Notes: generated by a model from the sequence alone, not told the origin. Counted from the first letter of the stretch, positions 26,777 to 35,699 are shown. The stretch: DNA of 64,000 nucleotides from Streptomyces sp. NBC_01451 (GCF_036227485.1 NZ_CP109479.1:6014001-6078000); one strand, 5' to 3'. Program-made: numbers and translations.

Positions 26777-29085
26777 GCAACGAAGCCGTCACCGCGACCA
26801 CGGCCGCGGAGGCCGCCCCCGACGCGGAGCCGCTCCCGCACGGCCTCGGCGTGTCGCTGCCCGCCGCCGACGCGCGCGCGAAGACGGAGGGCACGTTCCC
26901 GTACGCGGCCGACCTGTGGGCCGAGGGCCTGCTGTGGGCCGCCGTACTGCGCTCACCGCACCCGCACGCCCGCATCGTCTCCATCGACACCACCCACGCG
27001 CGTGAGATGCCCGGCGTCCGGGCCGTCGTCACGCACGAGGACGTGCCCGGGGTCGAACTGCACGGCCGCGGCAGAGCCGACCGCCCGATGTTCGCCGCCG
27101 AGGTCGTACGCCACCACGGGGAGCCCATCGCCGCCGTCGCCGCCGACCACCCGGACACCGCGCGCATGGCGGCGGCGGCCGTCATCGTCGAGTACGAAGT
27201 ACTCGACCCGGTGACCGACCCAGAGCAGGCCTTCGAGGCCGAACCGCTGCACCCCGACGGCAACCTGATCCGGCACATCCCGCTGCGCCACGGCGACCCC
27301 GACGCCGTCGGCGAGATCGTCGTCGAGGGCCTCTACCGGATCGGCCGCCAGGACCCGGCCCCCATCGGCGCCGAGGCCGGCCTGGCCGTCCCGCGCCCCG
27401 ACGGCGGCGTGGAGCTGTACCTCGCCTCCACGGACCCCCACGCGGACCGTGACGCGGCTGCCGCCTGCTACGGACTGGAACCCGAGCGCGTGAAGGTGGT
27501 CGTCACGGGAGTCCCGGGCGCCACCGCCGACCGCGAGGACCAGGGCTTCCAGCTCCCGCTCGGCCTCCTCGCCCTGAAGACGGGCTGCCCGGTGAAACTG
27601 ACGGCGACCCGCGAAGAGTCCTTCCTGGGCCACGTCCACAGACACCCCACCCTCCTCCGCTACCGCCACCACGCGGACACCGACGGCAAGCTCGTGAAGG
27701 TCGAGGCACAGATCCTCCTCGACGCGGGCGCCTACGCGGACACCTCCGGGGAGGCCCTCGCGGCGGCCGTCTCCTTCGCCTGCGGCCCCTACGTCGTCCC
27801 CAACGCCTTCATCGAGGGCTGGGCGGTCCGCACCAACAACCCCCCCTCCGGCCATGTGCGCGGCGAGGGCGCGATGCAGGTCTGCGCGGCCTACGAGGCC
27901 CAGATGGACAAGCTGGCGAAGAAGCTGGGCGTCGACCCGGCCGAGCTGCGCCTGCGCAACGCGATGGCCACCGGAGACGTGCTCCCGACCGGCCAGTCCG
28001 TCACCTGCCCCGCCCCGGTCGCCGAACTCCTCCAGGCGGTACGGGACTTCCCGCTCCCGCCGCTCCCCAAGGACACCCCCGAGGACGAGTGGCTCCTCCC
28101 GGGCGGCCCCGAGGGCGCGGGCGAACCGGGCGCCGTCCGCCGCGGTGTCGGCTACGGCCTGGGCATGGTCCACATGCTCGGCGCCGAGGGCGCGGACGAG
28201 GTCTCGACGGCCACCGTCAAGGTCCACGACGGCATCGCCACGGTGCTGTGCGCGGCCGTGGAAACAGGCCAGGGCTTCACCACCCTGGCCCGCCAGATCG
28301 TCCAGGAGACCCTGGGCATCGACGAGGTCCACGTGGCCCCCGTCGACACCGACCAGCCCCCGGCCGGCCCGGGCGCCCGGGGCCGCCACACCTGGGTGTC
28401 GGGCGGCGCGGTGGAACGGGCGGCGAAAATGGTCCGCACCCAGCTCCTCCAGCCCCTGGCGCACAAGTTCGGCATGTCCACGGAACTGCTCCAGATCACC
28501 GACGGCAAGATCACCTCGTACGACGGTGTCCTGTCGACCACGGTGACGGAGGCCATGGACGGCAAGGAACTCTGGGCCACGGCCCAGTGCCGCCCCCACC
28601 CCACCGAACCCCTGGACGAGGCGGGCCAGGGCGACGCCTTCGTGGGCCTCGCCTTCTGCGCGATCCGCGCGGTGGTGGACGTCGACATCGAGCTGGGCTC
28701 GGTACGCGTGGTGGAACTGGCACTGGCCCAGGACGTGGGCAGGGTGTTGAACCCCGCCCAACTGGCGGCCCGTATCGAGGCGGGCGTCACCCAGGGCGTG
28801 GGCATCGCCCTCACGGAGAACCTGCGCACCGCGCGCGGGCTGATCCGCCACCCCGACCTCACGGGCTACGCCCTCCCGACCGCCCTCGACGCCCCGGACA
28901 TCCACATCGTCAAACTGGTCGAGGAACGGGACGTGGTCGCCCCCTTCGGCGCGAAGGCGGCGAGCGCGGTACCGGTGGTGACGTCCCCGGCGGCCATCGC
29001 CTCGGCGGTACGCGCGGCGACGGGCCGCCCCGTGAACCGCCTCCCGATCCGCCCCCAGGCGGCGGTGGTGACGGCGACATCATGA
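26773..29085 (+). CDS. molybdenum hydroxylase large subunit (molybdopterin-binding)
   Basis: A 770-aa XdhC/CoxL-type subunit. The N-terminal aldehyde oxidase/xanthine dehydrogenase a/b hammerhead domain (LPAADARAKTEGTFPYAADL...) is followed by the two Moco domains (RQDPAPIGAEAGLAVPRPDG, LTATREESFLGH, FACGPYVVPNAF, GHVRGEGAMQ, GQGFTTLARQIVQE). Near the C-terminus the family normally has GAKGxGE with the catalytic Glu. This protein has GAKAASAV, so residue 732 is Ala. Substrate and activity are therefore uncertain. Confidence 0.85.
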   Translation: MSNEAVTATTAAEAAPDAEPLPHGLGVSLPAADARAKTEGTFPYAADLWAEGLLWAAVLRSPHPHARIVSIDTTHAREMPGVRAVVTHEDVPGVELHGRGRADRPMFAAEVVRHHGEPIAAVAADHPDTARMAAAAVIVEYEVLDPVTDPEQAFEAEPLHPDGNLIRHIPLRHGDPDAVGEIVVEGLYRIGRQDPAPIGAEAGLAVPRPDGGVELYLASTDPHADRDAAAACYGLEPERVKVVVTGVPGATADREDQGFQLPLGLLALKTGCPVKLTATREESFLGHVHRHPTLLRYRHHADTDGKLVKVEAQILLDAGAYADTSGEALAAAVSFACGPYVVPNAFIEGWAVRTNNPPSGHVRGEGAMQVCAAYEAQMDKLAKKLGVDPAELRLRNAMATGDVLPTGQSVTCPAPVAELLQAVRDFPLPPLPKDTPEDEWLLPGGPEGAGEPGAVRRGVGYGLGMVHMLGAEGADEVSTATVKVHDGIATVLCAAVETGQGFTTLARQIVQETLGIDEVHVAPVDTDQPPAGPGARGRHTWVSGGAVERAAKMVRTQLLQPLAHKFGMSTELLQITDGKITSYDGVLSTTVTEAMDGKELWATAQCRPHPTEPLDEAGQGDAFVGLAFCAIRAVVDVDIELGSVRVVELALAQDVGRVLNPAQLAARIEAGVTQGVGIALTENLRTARGLIRHPDLTGYALPTALDAPDIHIVKLVEERDVVAPFGAKAASAVPVVTSPAAIASAVRAATGRPVNRLPIRPQAAVVTATS

Positions 29086-29237
29086 CGACTCCGAACCCGA
29101 ACCCCACTCCGAACCCGACTTCGGAGGAGCCGCAGCGCTACGAGCCCGGCCCGACGCCCGGCAAGGTGCTGGCGTGGGTGCTGCTGTTCCTGGTGGCGGC
29201 GGTCGTGGTCGTCGTGGGCGGCGTGTACTTCGGCTGA
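29082..29237 (+). CDS. small single-TM protein
   Basis: A 51-aa protein whose ATG overlaps the stop of the large subunit (ATGA). The N-terminal 26 residues are Pro/Asn/Thr-rich, then VLAWVLLFLVAAVVVVVGGV forms one TM helix. It is the last gene of the molybdenum hydroxylase operon and may anchor or regulate the complex at the membrane; no family is recognised. Confidence 0.7.
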   Translation: MTTPNPNPTPNPTSEEPQRYEPGPTPGKVLAWVLLFLVAAVVVVVGGVYFG

Positions 29238-29396
29238 GTGCTGGGCACCGACGGCTGACTTGGGTCTCCGTCGCAGGTCAGGGGCCGTTGTCAGTGGTGC
29301 CGCGTAGTGTTCTGGTCAGTGGGAGGGCCTGCCGGGCAGCGGACGTTCTCGACGTCACGCCCACAGGACCGTGAACAACCATGCGCGGGGGAAACC

Positions 29397-30302
29397 ATGA
29401 GTACGACAACCGCTCCGACCAGGAACGAGTACAAGCGCGAGCGCGAGTACGAGTTGCTGACGCGCGTGGGACTGCCGGCAGCCAGGAACCGGTCGAGGTT
29501 CGGCGCACTGCGTACCGGTGCCCTGCGGACGGTGGTGAACTCGACCTCGACGGGAGAGACGCCCTCGACGGGCTTCCCCCACCACCGCCCCGCCCCGATG
29601 GGCCCGCGCCCGCCGGCCACCCCTCTGGAGTCGCTCCTCCGGTTCGCGACGGCGACGGAGGAGATGACAGCCGCGCGACGCCAACTGGCTTTCTCCGCAG
29701 GCCGCTCCGGCCCACGGACGCTGGCCGAGACGTCCCGGCACCTGCTGACGGTGTTCGCGCTGGGCACCGGCGGTGCCGGTGACGTGCTGCCGTACTGGAA
29801 GATGGCGGCCTCGATCCGCCCACTGGCCCGGATCGCGGCCTCCGGAGCGGAGTCGGGCCTCGCCCTGGACCTGCCCGCCCGACTCCTTGAGCAGGCGTTC
29901 GGCCACGCCAGGGTGGCACGCTTCGAGGACGTCGACTTCCCGGCATCCCTCACCCACGAGCCGACCCGCCGCTTCCTGAGCGGCACGGGACTCCCGGAGG
30001 ACGGCTCCCTCCTCCACCTGGACACGGAGATACCGCTGCCGACACTCGCGGAGTACTGCGCGGACGAGGACACGGCAGCCCAACTCCCGCAGGGAGCGGG
30101 CGACTTGATCCGCCTGGGTCGTCTGACGGAGGGCAACAGCCTGGTACTGGACGGCAGAACGGGCACGGTCCTGGTCTGGAACGAGCCCGAGACCACCCTC
30201 CACCGCCTGAACACGGACGTCTCGACCCTCGCGTACACCCTGTGGCTGCTGCACCGAGCGAAGACGATCGACTTCGACGGTGAGGCGGGCAGGGTGCTCT
30301 GA
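29397..30302 (+). CDS. SUKH-4 family immunity-type protein
   Basis: A 301-aa protein. The first 130 residues are hydrophilic and unassigned. The C-terminal about 150 residues have the SUKH-4 pattern (TRRFLSGTGLPEDGSLLHLD, IRLGRLTEGNSLVLDG..., TLAYTLWLLHR). SUKH proteins often neutralise polymorphic or contact-dependent toxins, but no toxin gene adjoins here. Start ATG 29397 follows GGGGGAAACC. Confidence 0.75.
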   Translation: MSTTTAPTRNEYKREREYELLTRVGLPAARNRSRFGALRTGALRTVVNSTSTGETPSTGFPHHRPAPMGPRPPATPLESLLRFATATEEMTAARRQLAFSAGRSGPRTLAETSRHLLTVFALGTGGAGDVLPYWKMAASIRPLARIAASGAESGLALDLPARLLEQAFGHARVARFEDVDFPASLTHEPTRRFLSGTGLPEDGSLLHLDTEIPLPTLAEYCADEDTAAQLPQGAGDLIRLGRLTEGNSLVLDGRTGTVLVWNEPETTLHRLNTDVSTLAYTLWLLHRAKTIDFDGEAGRVL

Positions 30303-30332
30303 CCACGGGCCGGTCGGCCGTTCCTTCTAGGC

Positions 30333-30552
30333 ATGACGGGCCAGTCCGCACGCCGGTCGAAGGCCAGCGCGACGGTGTCACCGACGCGGATCTCACCATG
30401 CCCGACCAGGCCGTCCTCCGTCAGCACCCGGCCGAGTTCCTCGCCCTCGGAGGCTTGGGTGACGAAGTCGAGGAAGGCACCTGTGTCGTCGGTGACGACC
30501 CAGGGGCGACGGTGGTGTAACCCTCCGGGGTGTCGTTGATCTGCTTGGGCAT
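30333..30552 (-). pseudogene. truncated, frameshifted VOC/PhnB-like glyoxalase
   Basis: ATG 30552 begins MPKQINDTPEGYTTVAP. The continuation WVVTDDTGAFLDFVTQ, then EELGRVLTEDGLVGHGEIRVGDTV, lies in another frame, so one base was lost near 30503. After DWPVMP (30333) homology ends and the sequence runs into the convergent SUKH-4 gene. The pattern (WVVTDD, EELGRV..HGEIRVGD) is that of PhnB-type VOC proteins. Only about half of the usual gene is left. Confidence 0.75.
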
Positions 30553-30766
30553 GGGGGATCCTCTCGCCGATGTTGGTGGTGCCGGCAACGACGCCAGGTG
30601 GGTTATAGGTCTGTTTCCGTCCTGGACGCACCGAACTTGAATCGCGGCAGATCCCCCGTGTACCAACGGCGACCGCAGGTCTGTAGCCGGGCTCCACCAC
30701 GTCGTGCTCTTGCAACACGGGGATACGGCGATACGGCAACAAGCCCACGGTCCGCTCTCTGCCGAG

Positions 30767-32128
30767 TCACAAGCCGGCAGCGGTGAGGATTCGGTGCATC
30801 CTGGTCGGCCGCAGGGCGGAGTTGGCAGCGGCATCGTCGGCGACCTGGGGGTCCGGGTCCGACAGCAGTTGTTCCAGCAGTGCGTCCGTGATGTTGGGAT
30901 GACGGGCGACCCCACGGCGCAGGAAGGGCTCGGCGGCCGAGGCGAGTTGCTGAAGGGCTGTCACGGGTAGTTCCGGGTCCTGAAGGGCGAGGTAGCGCAC
31001 GTTCGGGCTTGGTTCGTCGACGAACGTGCGCAGAGTGTGCCGAGGGAAGTTGGGGTGGTCGACGAGTAGCGGCCGGATGTGGAGTACGTCGCCATCGCTG
31101 CGAACCAGGCGTTCCAGTACATCCGAGGGTGTGCCCGGCCGACGGGCGGCGGCACGGCGAACTGCGAGTTCCGGGTCGTTGTCCAACCGGTGCCATGCCT
31201 CGGCAGGTAGATCGTGGCAGGAGGCCAGTACACGTCGAAATATCGTGTACCGGCAGTCCAGGTAGGTCATCCGCTCGTTCAGAGGCGCTTCATACAGCCA
31301 TTCCGGCTCGGCGAAATTCCAGTTCAGCGCTACGTCGGCCTCGATGCTTCCGTCCGCTTGTTCGGCTTCTACGAGTGCGTACAGCCGGTCCCGGGTCTCG
31401 TCGTCCACATGGCGACTCTGCGCCACCGTGACCCGCACGAGGGGGTCTTCGACGTCCAGTAGCCGGGCGACCATCTCTGCCGACAGATACGGGTTCCCGG
31501 CGACCGCCTGAAAGACCTCTCTTTCCTGGCTCCGCATGAGCTGTGCGAACTGGTCCAGGGTGAGCGGGGTGTACCGCGCCACGTTGACGCGCACAGCAGG
31601 ATCGGCGAGGCAGCGGTCCCTCCATTCCGGAGGGACACCCGGCTTCTTCTGTTCGGTGGCGGCTGCGCGGACCTGTGGATCCGGGTCGGCGAGCAGTCCC
31701 ACCTGCACGGAGAGAGGCCGTCCGTACCAGGCCCGCGCGACCGCGGCGCGCAGCCTCGCATCCGGTGCGGCAGCGAGTTCGGTCCGGGGCCGACCGTAGG
31801 CTTCCTCCAGATCGTCGATGCCGATCGTCACCCCGCGGTCCACCATGTCGCGGACGAAGTCCCCGTACGCGTCGCGGATCGCCGGATCGGGATGCTCCGC
31901 AATCCTTCGGCGCATCGCCGGGGAGATCCGGTCACCGTGAAGGCGCACGGCGGTCATGTCGTCGCCGTGCGTCAGCAGCGCCTCGACAACCGCGTCCTCC
32001 AGCCGCCCGCGACGCAGCGACATACCGTGTCGGCCGGCCTTGTGCGCGGCCAGACGCACCAGGAGGTCCGGAGGAACTGCTGGGTTCCTTCCCAGCCCGG
32101 ACAGTTGCGGATGATCAAGGCTCGCCAT
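30767..32128 (-). CDS. HEAT/LRV-like repeat protein
   Basis: A 453-aa cytoplasmic protein without signal or TM. It is built of 20-30-residue alpha repeats with recurring DPDPQVRAAA-, DPAVRVNVA-, DPLVRVTVAQ- and DPELAVRRAAA-type segments, the style of leucine-rich-variant or HEAT repeats. Such proteins serve as scaffolds. No enzyme motif was found. It is the last chromosomal gene before the integrated element and may belong to an older accessory patch with the SUKH-4 gene. Confidence 0.7.
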   Translation of the reverse strand: MASLDHPQLSGLGRNPAVPPDLLVRLAAHKAGRHGMSLRRGRLEDAVVEALLTHGDDMTAVRLHGDRISPAMRRRIAEHPDPAIRDAYGDFVRDMVDRGVTIGIDDLEEAYGRPRTELAAAPDARLRAAVARAWYGRPLSVQVGLLADPDPQVRAAATEQKKPGVPPEWRDRCLADPAVRVNVARYTPLTLDQFAQLMRSQEREVFQAVAGNPYLSAEMVARLLDVEDPLVRVTVAQSRHVDDETRDRLYALVEAEQADGSIEADVALNWNFAEPEWLYEAPLNERMTYLDCRYTIFRRVLASCHDLPAEAWHRLDNDPELAVRRAAARRPGTPSDVLERLVRSDGDVLHIRPLLVDHPNFPRHTLRTFVDEPSPNVRYLALQDPELPVTALQQLASAAEPFLRRGVARHPNITDALLEQLLSDPDPQVADDAAANSALRPTRMHRILTAAGL

Positions 32129-32245
32129 GCGCCCAACCTAGCCGGGCTGCTGCGTGCCGGTCCTCCATCGGCCGGCCGGAGACGAACGACTGGGCGGCAC
32201 CCCGAGGGAGTGCCGCCCAATCGATGTGCCCTGTCCAGCTGCTGA

Positions 32246-32285
32246 GGCCGTGGCGGGAATCGAACCCACGTAACTCGCTTTGCAG
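32246..32285 (-). other. displaced 3' half of tRNA-Cys (attL side)
   Basis: Reading leftward, this gives the anticodon loop, 3' anticodon stem, a T-arm GTGGG-TTCGATT-CCCGC and acceptor strand CACGGCC with discriminator T. It lacks a matching 5' half next to it. Its acceptor pairs with the 5' half at 45175-45181, so it is the original chromosomal end displaced by the insertion. No CCA is encoded here. Confidence 0.85.
32269..32285. repeat. attachment core, left copy
   Basis: CGTAACTCGCTTTGCAG is identical to 45134-45150. It covers part of the anticodon stem-loop of tRNA-Cys. Sequence identity ends at 32286, marking the element boundary. Confidence 0.85.
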
Positions 32286-32566
32286 TCAGTGTGCTTGGCT
32301 CCGTGACTACACCTAGTCTGAGCTGGGGAAACGCGCAGGGTCAAGGCGATCATGGCTACACGATGACTTACCCAGCGGAGCGGCATGGATGGCACGGGTG
32401 CTCTGAACTGGCCAGCAGATCTGCACCCAGCATCGAGCGCTTTCCTGGTCCCGTGGCCGTCTGCTCAGCCTGTTCGGGGGGATCTGGCCTCACCCAGTCC
32501 CGCACACACGCGAGACGGCTAACCGGATCTATACCTGACCCCTGCACCACACCCAACCGAGCAGTG
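32286..32566. other. left-end element gap
   Basis: About 280 bases of attL arm sequence with no gene recognised. It contains the first GGGTGTGG-type octamer (CCACACCCAACC at 32547-32558). Confidence 0.4.
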
Positions 32567-33025
32567 CTACCGCGACAGCAGCCCCCGCTTGCCCATCTCC
32601 TCGCGGATGATTCGCGTCACTCGCGGAACCTCTTCCTCGGGAAACCCACTGGGGATCAACTCCCGATAGTTGCCCTCCGAGTCGATGAGCCAGCGGATCG
32701 TGCATCCCTCCCGCAGGCGGAGCACGTGAACCGACGCGATGACCTCACCTTCTCCCAGGCTTCCCCGCTTCTCACTCCAAGACGGCGAGCGGTGGAACTC
32801 CGCTATCTCCGAGTGGAGCGCGAGGTACGCCACGTCAGCCTCATGGGCCTGGTGCAGATCCTCGGCGAACGGACACCCGCTCTGGTGGCGCGAGGCTACC
32901 CCCGGTGTAATCGGTCCCGCGCAGTCCGGACAGACAACTACAGGCCCCAACGCCACCCCCTCATCGTTCGTTGCCTCGTTCGCCGTGCGCTGCCGCCTCT
33001 GCCTGTTCAGCTTCCTCCGGCCCAT
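32567..33025 (-). CDS. hypothetical zinc-ribbon protein of the element
   Basis: A 152-aa protein, unrecognised. It has a very basic start (MGRRKLNRQRRQRTANE), a zinc-ribbon-like cluster VCPDCAGPITPG...SGCPF (about 32-55), and a C-terminal alpha/beta half with IRWLIDSEGNYRELIPSGFP. The frame is open to a GTG at 33067, giving 166 aa, so the start is uncertain. It is the last gene before attL and lies next to the iteron cluster, so it could be an iteron-binding or partition protein; that is inference. Confidence 0.6.
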   Translation of the reverse strand: MGRRKLNRQRRQRTANEATNDEGVALGPVVVCPDCAGPITPGVASRHQSGCPFAEDLHQAHEADVAYLALHSEIAEFHRSPSWSEKRGSLGEGEVIASVHVLRLREGCTIRWLIDSEGNYRELIPSGFPEEEVPRVTRIIREEMGKRGLLSR

Positions 33026-33180
33026 GTTCCACACCAACCCTTCGTTCGTCGTGCTCTCTCCTCTCACTCTCTCGGCGAATCTGCGGCTTCCGACTCACTC
33101 AGCGCTCGGCCTTCCGCCTCAAGATCGGCACCACACCCACGCTCGCTCGCGTCGCTCTGCCCCGCCTCAAGATCACGAGA

Positions 33181-33353
33181 GCGTGAATCAGAGCGTGAAT
33201 CGCTCCCCAGGCTGGGAGCGTGAATCAGGTGTGAATTCACGTTCTGATTCACGCCCACGACCGTGAATTCACGGTGTGAACGTGAACGATTCACACTCAG
33301 CATTCACGGTCATTCCTGCACGTCAGAGGCGTGAATGCTGTGATTCACGCTCT
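33181..33353. repeat. iteron cluster, putative replication origin
   Basis: About ten copies of GCGTGAATCA(G) or GTGAATTCAC occur in both orientations: near 33181, 33193, 33218, 33231, 33244 (reverse), 33261 (perfect palindrome CCGTGAATTCACGG to 33274), 33279-33297, 33301 (reverse), 33330 and 33341 (reverse). Dense repeats of this kind near a replication ATPase gene are typical of iteron origins. A regulator-binding array is the alternative. Confidence 0.7.
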
Positions 33354-33745
33354 GTGCGAGCGCGTCTCTACAGAGACGCACGCTCAGGCGATCACGAGCG
33401 CTTGAAGATCAAGAGGAGTTCACGACGCGCACGCGCGTGCGGAATACGCGAGCACGCGCACGAGTAGGACAGCCGTCCCCTGTTGCGCGAGACGGAGCAC
33501 AACAGCCAGCGGCCAAGATCACCAAAAGCGCCGGCGAGCATCGAGAGCGCACGTCTCGTGTGTGAGCGCGTCTCTCACTCGCAGAGCACCGTTAGGAGCG
33601 TCTGAGCGCGTCTCAGGAGCGCCAGCACGTCTTGCCGACAGACACGCTCGCTCATCGCGTCACAGCGCCCGAGCGGAGCGCACAGAGCTTCAACCGCCAG
33701 AAAGCCCCGACCCTCAACGGATCGGAGCTCTCGACTCGTGGATGA
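33354..33745. repeat. GAGCGCGTCTC repeats in non-coding gap
   Basis: The interval between the iterons and the small gene at 33746 has no supported gene. It carries GAGCGCGTCTC at 33358-33368, 33564-33574 and 33604-33614, the first within an inverted repeat with GAGACGCACGCTC. It may be part of the origin. Confidence 0.5.
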
Positions 33746-33922
33746 TCAGGCGGCGCGTCGGCTGTAAGTCTGGAACTCCGGGACACGGAGACCCTTCGCC
33801 CTCAGCTTCGCCACGATGGGTGCCAGCGGGACCCCGAACTCCGCCAACTCGTCGTACAGCGGGTCCGGTCGAGGGCCGGAAAGAAGCCTCTGCCGCGCCG
33901 CCTGAATCTCTGCCATTGTCAT
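33746..33922 (-). CDS. small element protein, 58 aa
   Basis: ATG 33922 follows AAGGAG with a 5-base spacing. The product begins MTMAEIQAARQRLLSG and ends RVPEFQTYSRRAA. It is compact and charged, with no cysteines or TM; no family is recognised. It is the distal gene after the RepA-like ATPase and may be in the same transcript. Confidence 0.6.
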   Translation of the reverse strand: MTMAEIQAARQRLLSGPRPDPLYDELAEFGVPLAPIVAKLRAKGLRVPEFQTYSRRAA

Positions 33923-34000
33923 TGCCGCTCCTTGCTCCTCACTAGCCTTTACGACTGTGCGAGCACAGTAATTGCCTTTCTGCGGCTGCGCGCCATGTGG

Positions 34001-35410
34001 CTAATCCAGAGGCTTCACGGTCGGCACGTGCACCCAATCGTCGCCGTCCTGTTCGGCTACGCCCGCCCCATTGAGCTGTGAGATGGCCTTGCGCATCCGA
34101 CCGCCGAGAGTGGCTTTCTCAACCTTCGGGTGTGCGGCGGTCAGAGCCTCCATGATCTGCTCTCGCCAGTCCTTGTCAGAGACGCGGCTCTGTTCGCGAA
34201 GGATGCGCTCCGCGATGGCCTTGGCGCCGTTGGTCGTCTTGTTCTGCGCCACTTCGCCAGCAGGGGTGTGGGACGTTCCCGTTGGCTCGTCGGCGACGAC
34301 GCGGACGTCTAGCGTGCCGCTCTGACCCGAGCTGTCCATGAGGACGTATCCGGCGACGTTGCCCGTCCTGAGACCCGTCTTCCGCTTGTTGTCCTTGGCC
34401 AGGTACAGCGCGGAGTAACCCCAGTCGCCGTCCACACCCTCCCGCATCGCTGCGAGTCGGTACACCGCGCCCTGGAACTTGTCCATCTTGCTGTGGTGTC
34501 CACTGGCGCGGTGCTGCGCGTCCTTGCTCAGGCCGACGTGGTCAATGACGATCCCCGTCATGTCCGGGTTCTGAGAGCGGTACGGGTCGAAGTACGTGGT
34601 AACCAGCTTGGTAATGGCTCCCGGGTCGGTCATGGGATTGACGTCCAGGAACTCCATGCACGGGTTAGCCGAGTCAATGACCACGAGAGAGGCAACGCCT
34701 CGGATCTCGGGAGCCCGCTTCTCTGTCACGTGGAACGGCAGGAAGTAGCGGTACGCCAGACCCTCCGGCACGCCCTGGTGAACCATCATCTCCTGGAGCT
34801 CGGTCGGAGTGATCTCCTCGAAGATGAGCCACACCACAAACTGACGCCGCCTGACGAACTCGGCGGCCACGTGAAGGAGAAGGTTCGTCTTACCCGAGCC
34901 GCCCTTGCCGAACAGGTAGTTCAACTTGGACCGGTAGAAGAGGTGACGAGCGGAGTCCTCGACCCGTCCGACGTCCAGCCAGACGCCTGTCGACGTATCC
35001 CGCTTCTGCCCGTTGTAGACCTCGTTATAGCGGGAAAGGGCCTCCATGACCTCGGAGTGAGTAATGCCACCGCCGACCGGCGACACGTCGTATGTGCCGA
35101 GCTTCACCGGCCGTTCGTACTGAGGCACCTTGAGGAACTGCTTATCCATGAGTTCCGGCGTCGCCTCCTTGTCGAATTCGTCGCGCGGGTCGTTCTTCAC
35201 CTCCTCCACCCGAGCGGCCATGTCGTAGTGGTACTCCTCATCGGTTTCCCAGTACCACTCTTCCAGTTCCAGGGCCTCAGCGTGAGCGGCCTCGATGTCC
35301 TGGACCAAGTCAGCCTCAGAGCGGAAGTCAACAACGACCCCGTCTGGGCCGTCGAATTCGCCGTTTTCCGTGCCGTCATCGCGTGCGCTACGCTCGTCAT
35401 GCGTGTTCAT
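34001..35410 (-). CDS. RepA/KaiC-like AAA (AAA_25) ATPase, probable replicative helicase
   Basis: A 469-aa RecA-fold ATPase. An acidic N-terminal 100 residues is followed by the ATPase core. Walker A is GKGGSGKT (168-175) and a Walker B-like strand is SLVVIDSANP; a third strand GIVIDHVGLSKD matches the family's sensor region. This is the pattern of plasmid RepA hexameric helicases and phage AAA_25 proteins. The C-terminal 70 residues resemble a winged helix (VEKATLGGRMRKAISQLNGAGV). ATG 35410 has AAGGAAGG upstream. It probably opens or unwinds the nearby iteron origin. Confidence 0.75.
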   Translation of the reverse strand: MNTHDERSARDDGTENGEFDGPDGVVVDFRSEADLVQDIEAAHAEALELEEWYWETDEEYHYDMAARVEEVKNDPRDEFDKEATPELMDKQFLKVPQYERPVKLGTYDVSPVGGGITHSEVMEALSRYNEVYNGQKRDTSTGVWLDVGRVEDSARHLFYRSKLNYLFGKGGSGKTNLLLHVAAEFVRRRQFVVWLIFEEITPTELQEMMVHQGVPEGLAYRYFLPFHVTEKRAPEIRGVASLVVIDSANPCMEFLDVNPMTDPGAITKLVTTYFDPYRSQNPDMTGIVIDHVGLSKDAQHRASGHHSKMDKFQGAVYRLAAMREGVDGDWGYSALYLAKDNKRKTGLRTGNVAGYVLMDSSGQSGTLDVRVVADEPTGTSHTPAGEVAQNKTTNGAKAIAERILREQSRVSDKDWREQIMEALTAAHPKVEKATLGGRMRKAISQLNGAGVAEQDGDDWVHVPTVKPLD

Positions 35411-35447
35411 GGTTAACCCTTCCTTCTGCTGTGTTGGGTGTGGTGAG

Positions 35448-35474
35448 TAGGGCGGAGTTCCTGGCTCCGCCCTA
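35448..35474 (-). terminator. hairpin between 75-aa gene and ATPase gene
   Basis: Perfect 10-bp arms TAGGGCGGAG and CTCCGCCCTA overlap the TAG stop of the upstream 75-aa gene. A GGGTGTGG octamer (35436-35443) lies between it and the ATPase Shine-Dalgarno. Confidence 0.65.
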
Positions 35475-35699
35475 TCCCTTTTCCTGCGCACGCTTGCACT
35501 CTCGGATCTCACCGGGGGTCATGCCGTGCTGGCACCGGACATGGTAGGCGCGGTACTCGTCGCAGAGCTGGCCCGCACGTGCGGTGATGGGGTGGTCACA
35601 CTCCGCGTGCCGATGGCTCAACCGGCACAGCAGGCGGGCGTAACTGTCGTTTGCATGGACGCAGTCGGCGTGATTGAGGGTCTGCTTAATGACGGCCAT
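35472..35699 (-). CDS. small Cys/His-rich element protein
   Basis: A 75-aa protein with a strong Shine-Dalgarno (GGAGGAA, 7 bases before ATG 35699). It contains four Cys and many His (HADCVHAN, LLCRLSHRHAECDH, VRCQHGMTPGEIRECK), suggesting zinc binding. The ending GMTPGEIRECKRAQEKG is reminiscent of small phage/plasmid proteins. Function unknown. It is upstream of the replication ATPase on the same strand. Confidence 0.65.
   Translation of the reverse strand: MAVIKQTLNHADCVHANDSYARLLCRLSHRHAECDHPITARAGQLCDEYRAYHVRCQHGMTPGEIRECKRAQEKG

Noticed and set aside
26953..28905. 650-codon minus-strand frame opposite the molybdenum hydroxylase
   Set aside because: Shadow of a gene with clear family motifs and operon coupling.
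32246..32285. possible second functional tRNA-Cys
   Set aside because: Only the 3' half is present; the sequence beyond the anticodon loop cannot form the 5' acceptor, D-arm or anticodon stem.
33181..33353. CRISPR array
   Set aside because: Units are about 10 bp, in both orientations and irregularly spaced; there are no 28-37-bp repeats, unique spacers of constant length, or cas genes.
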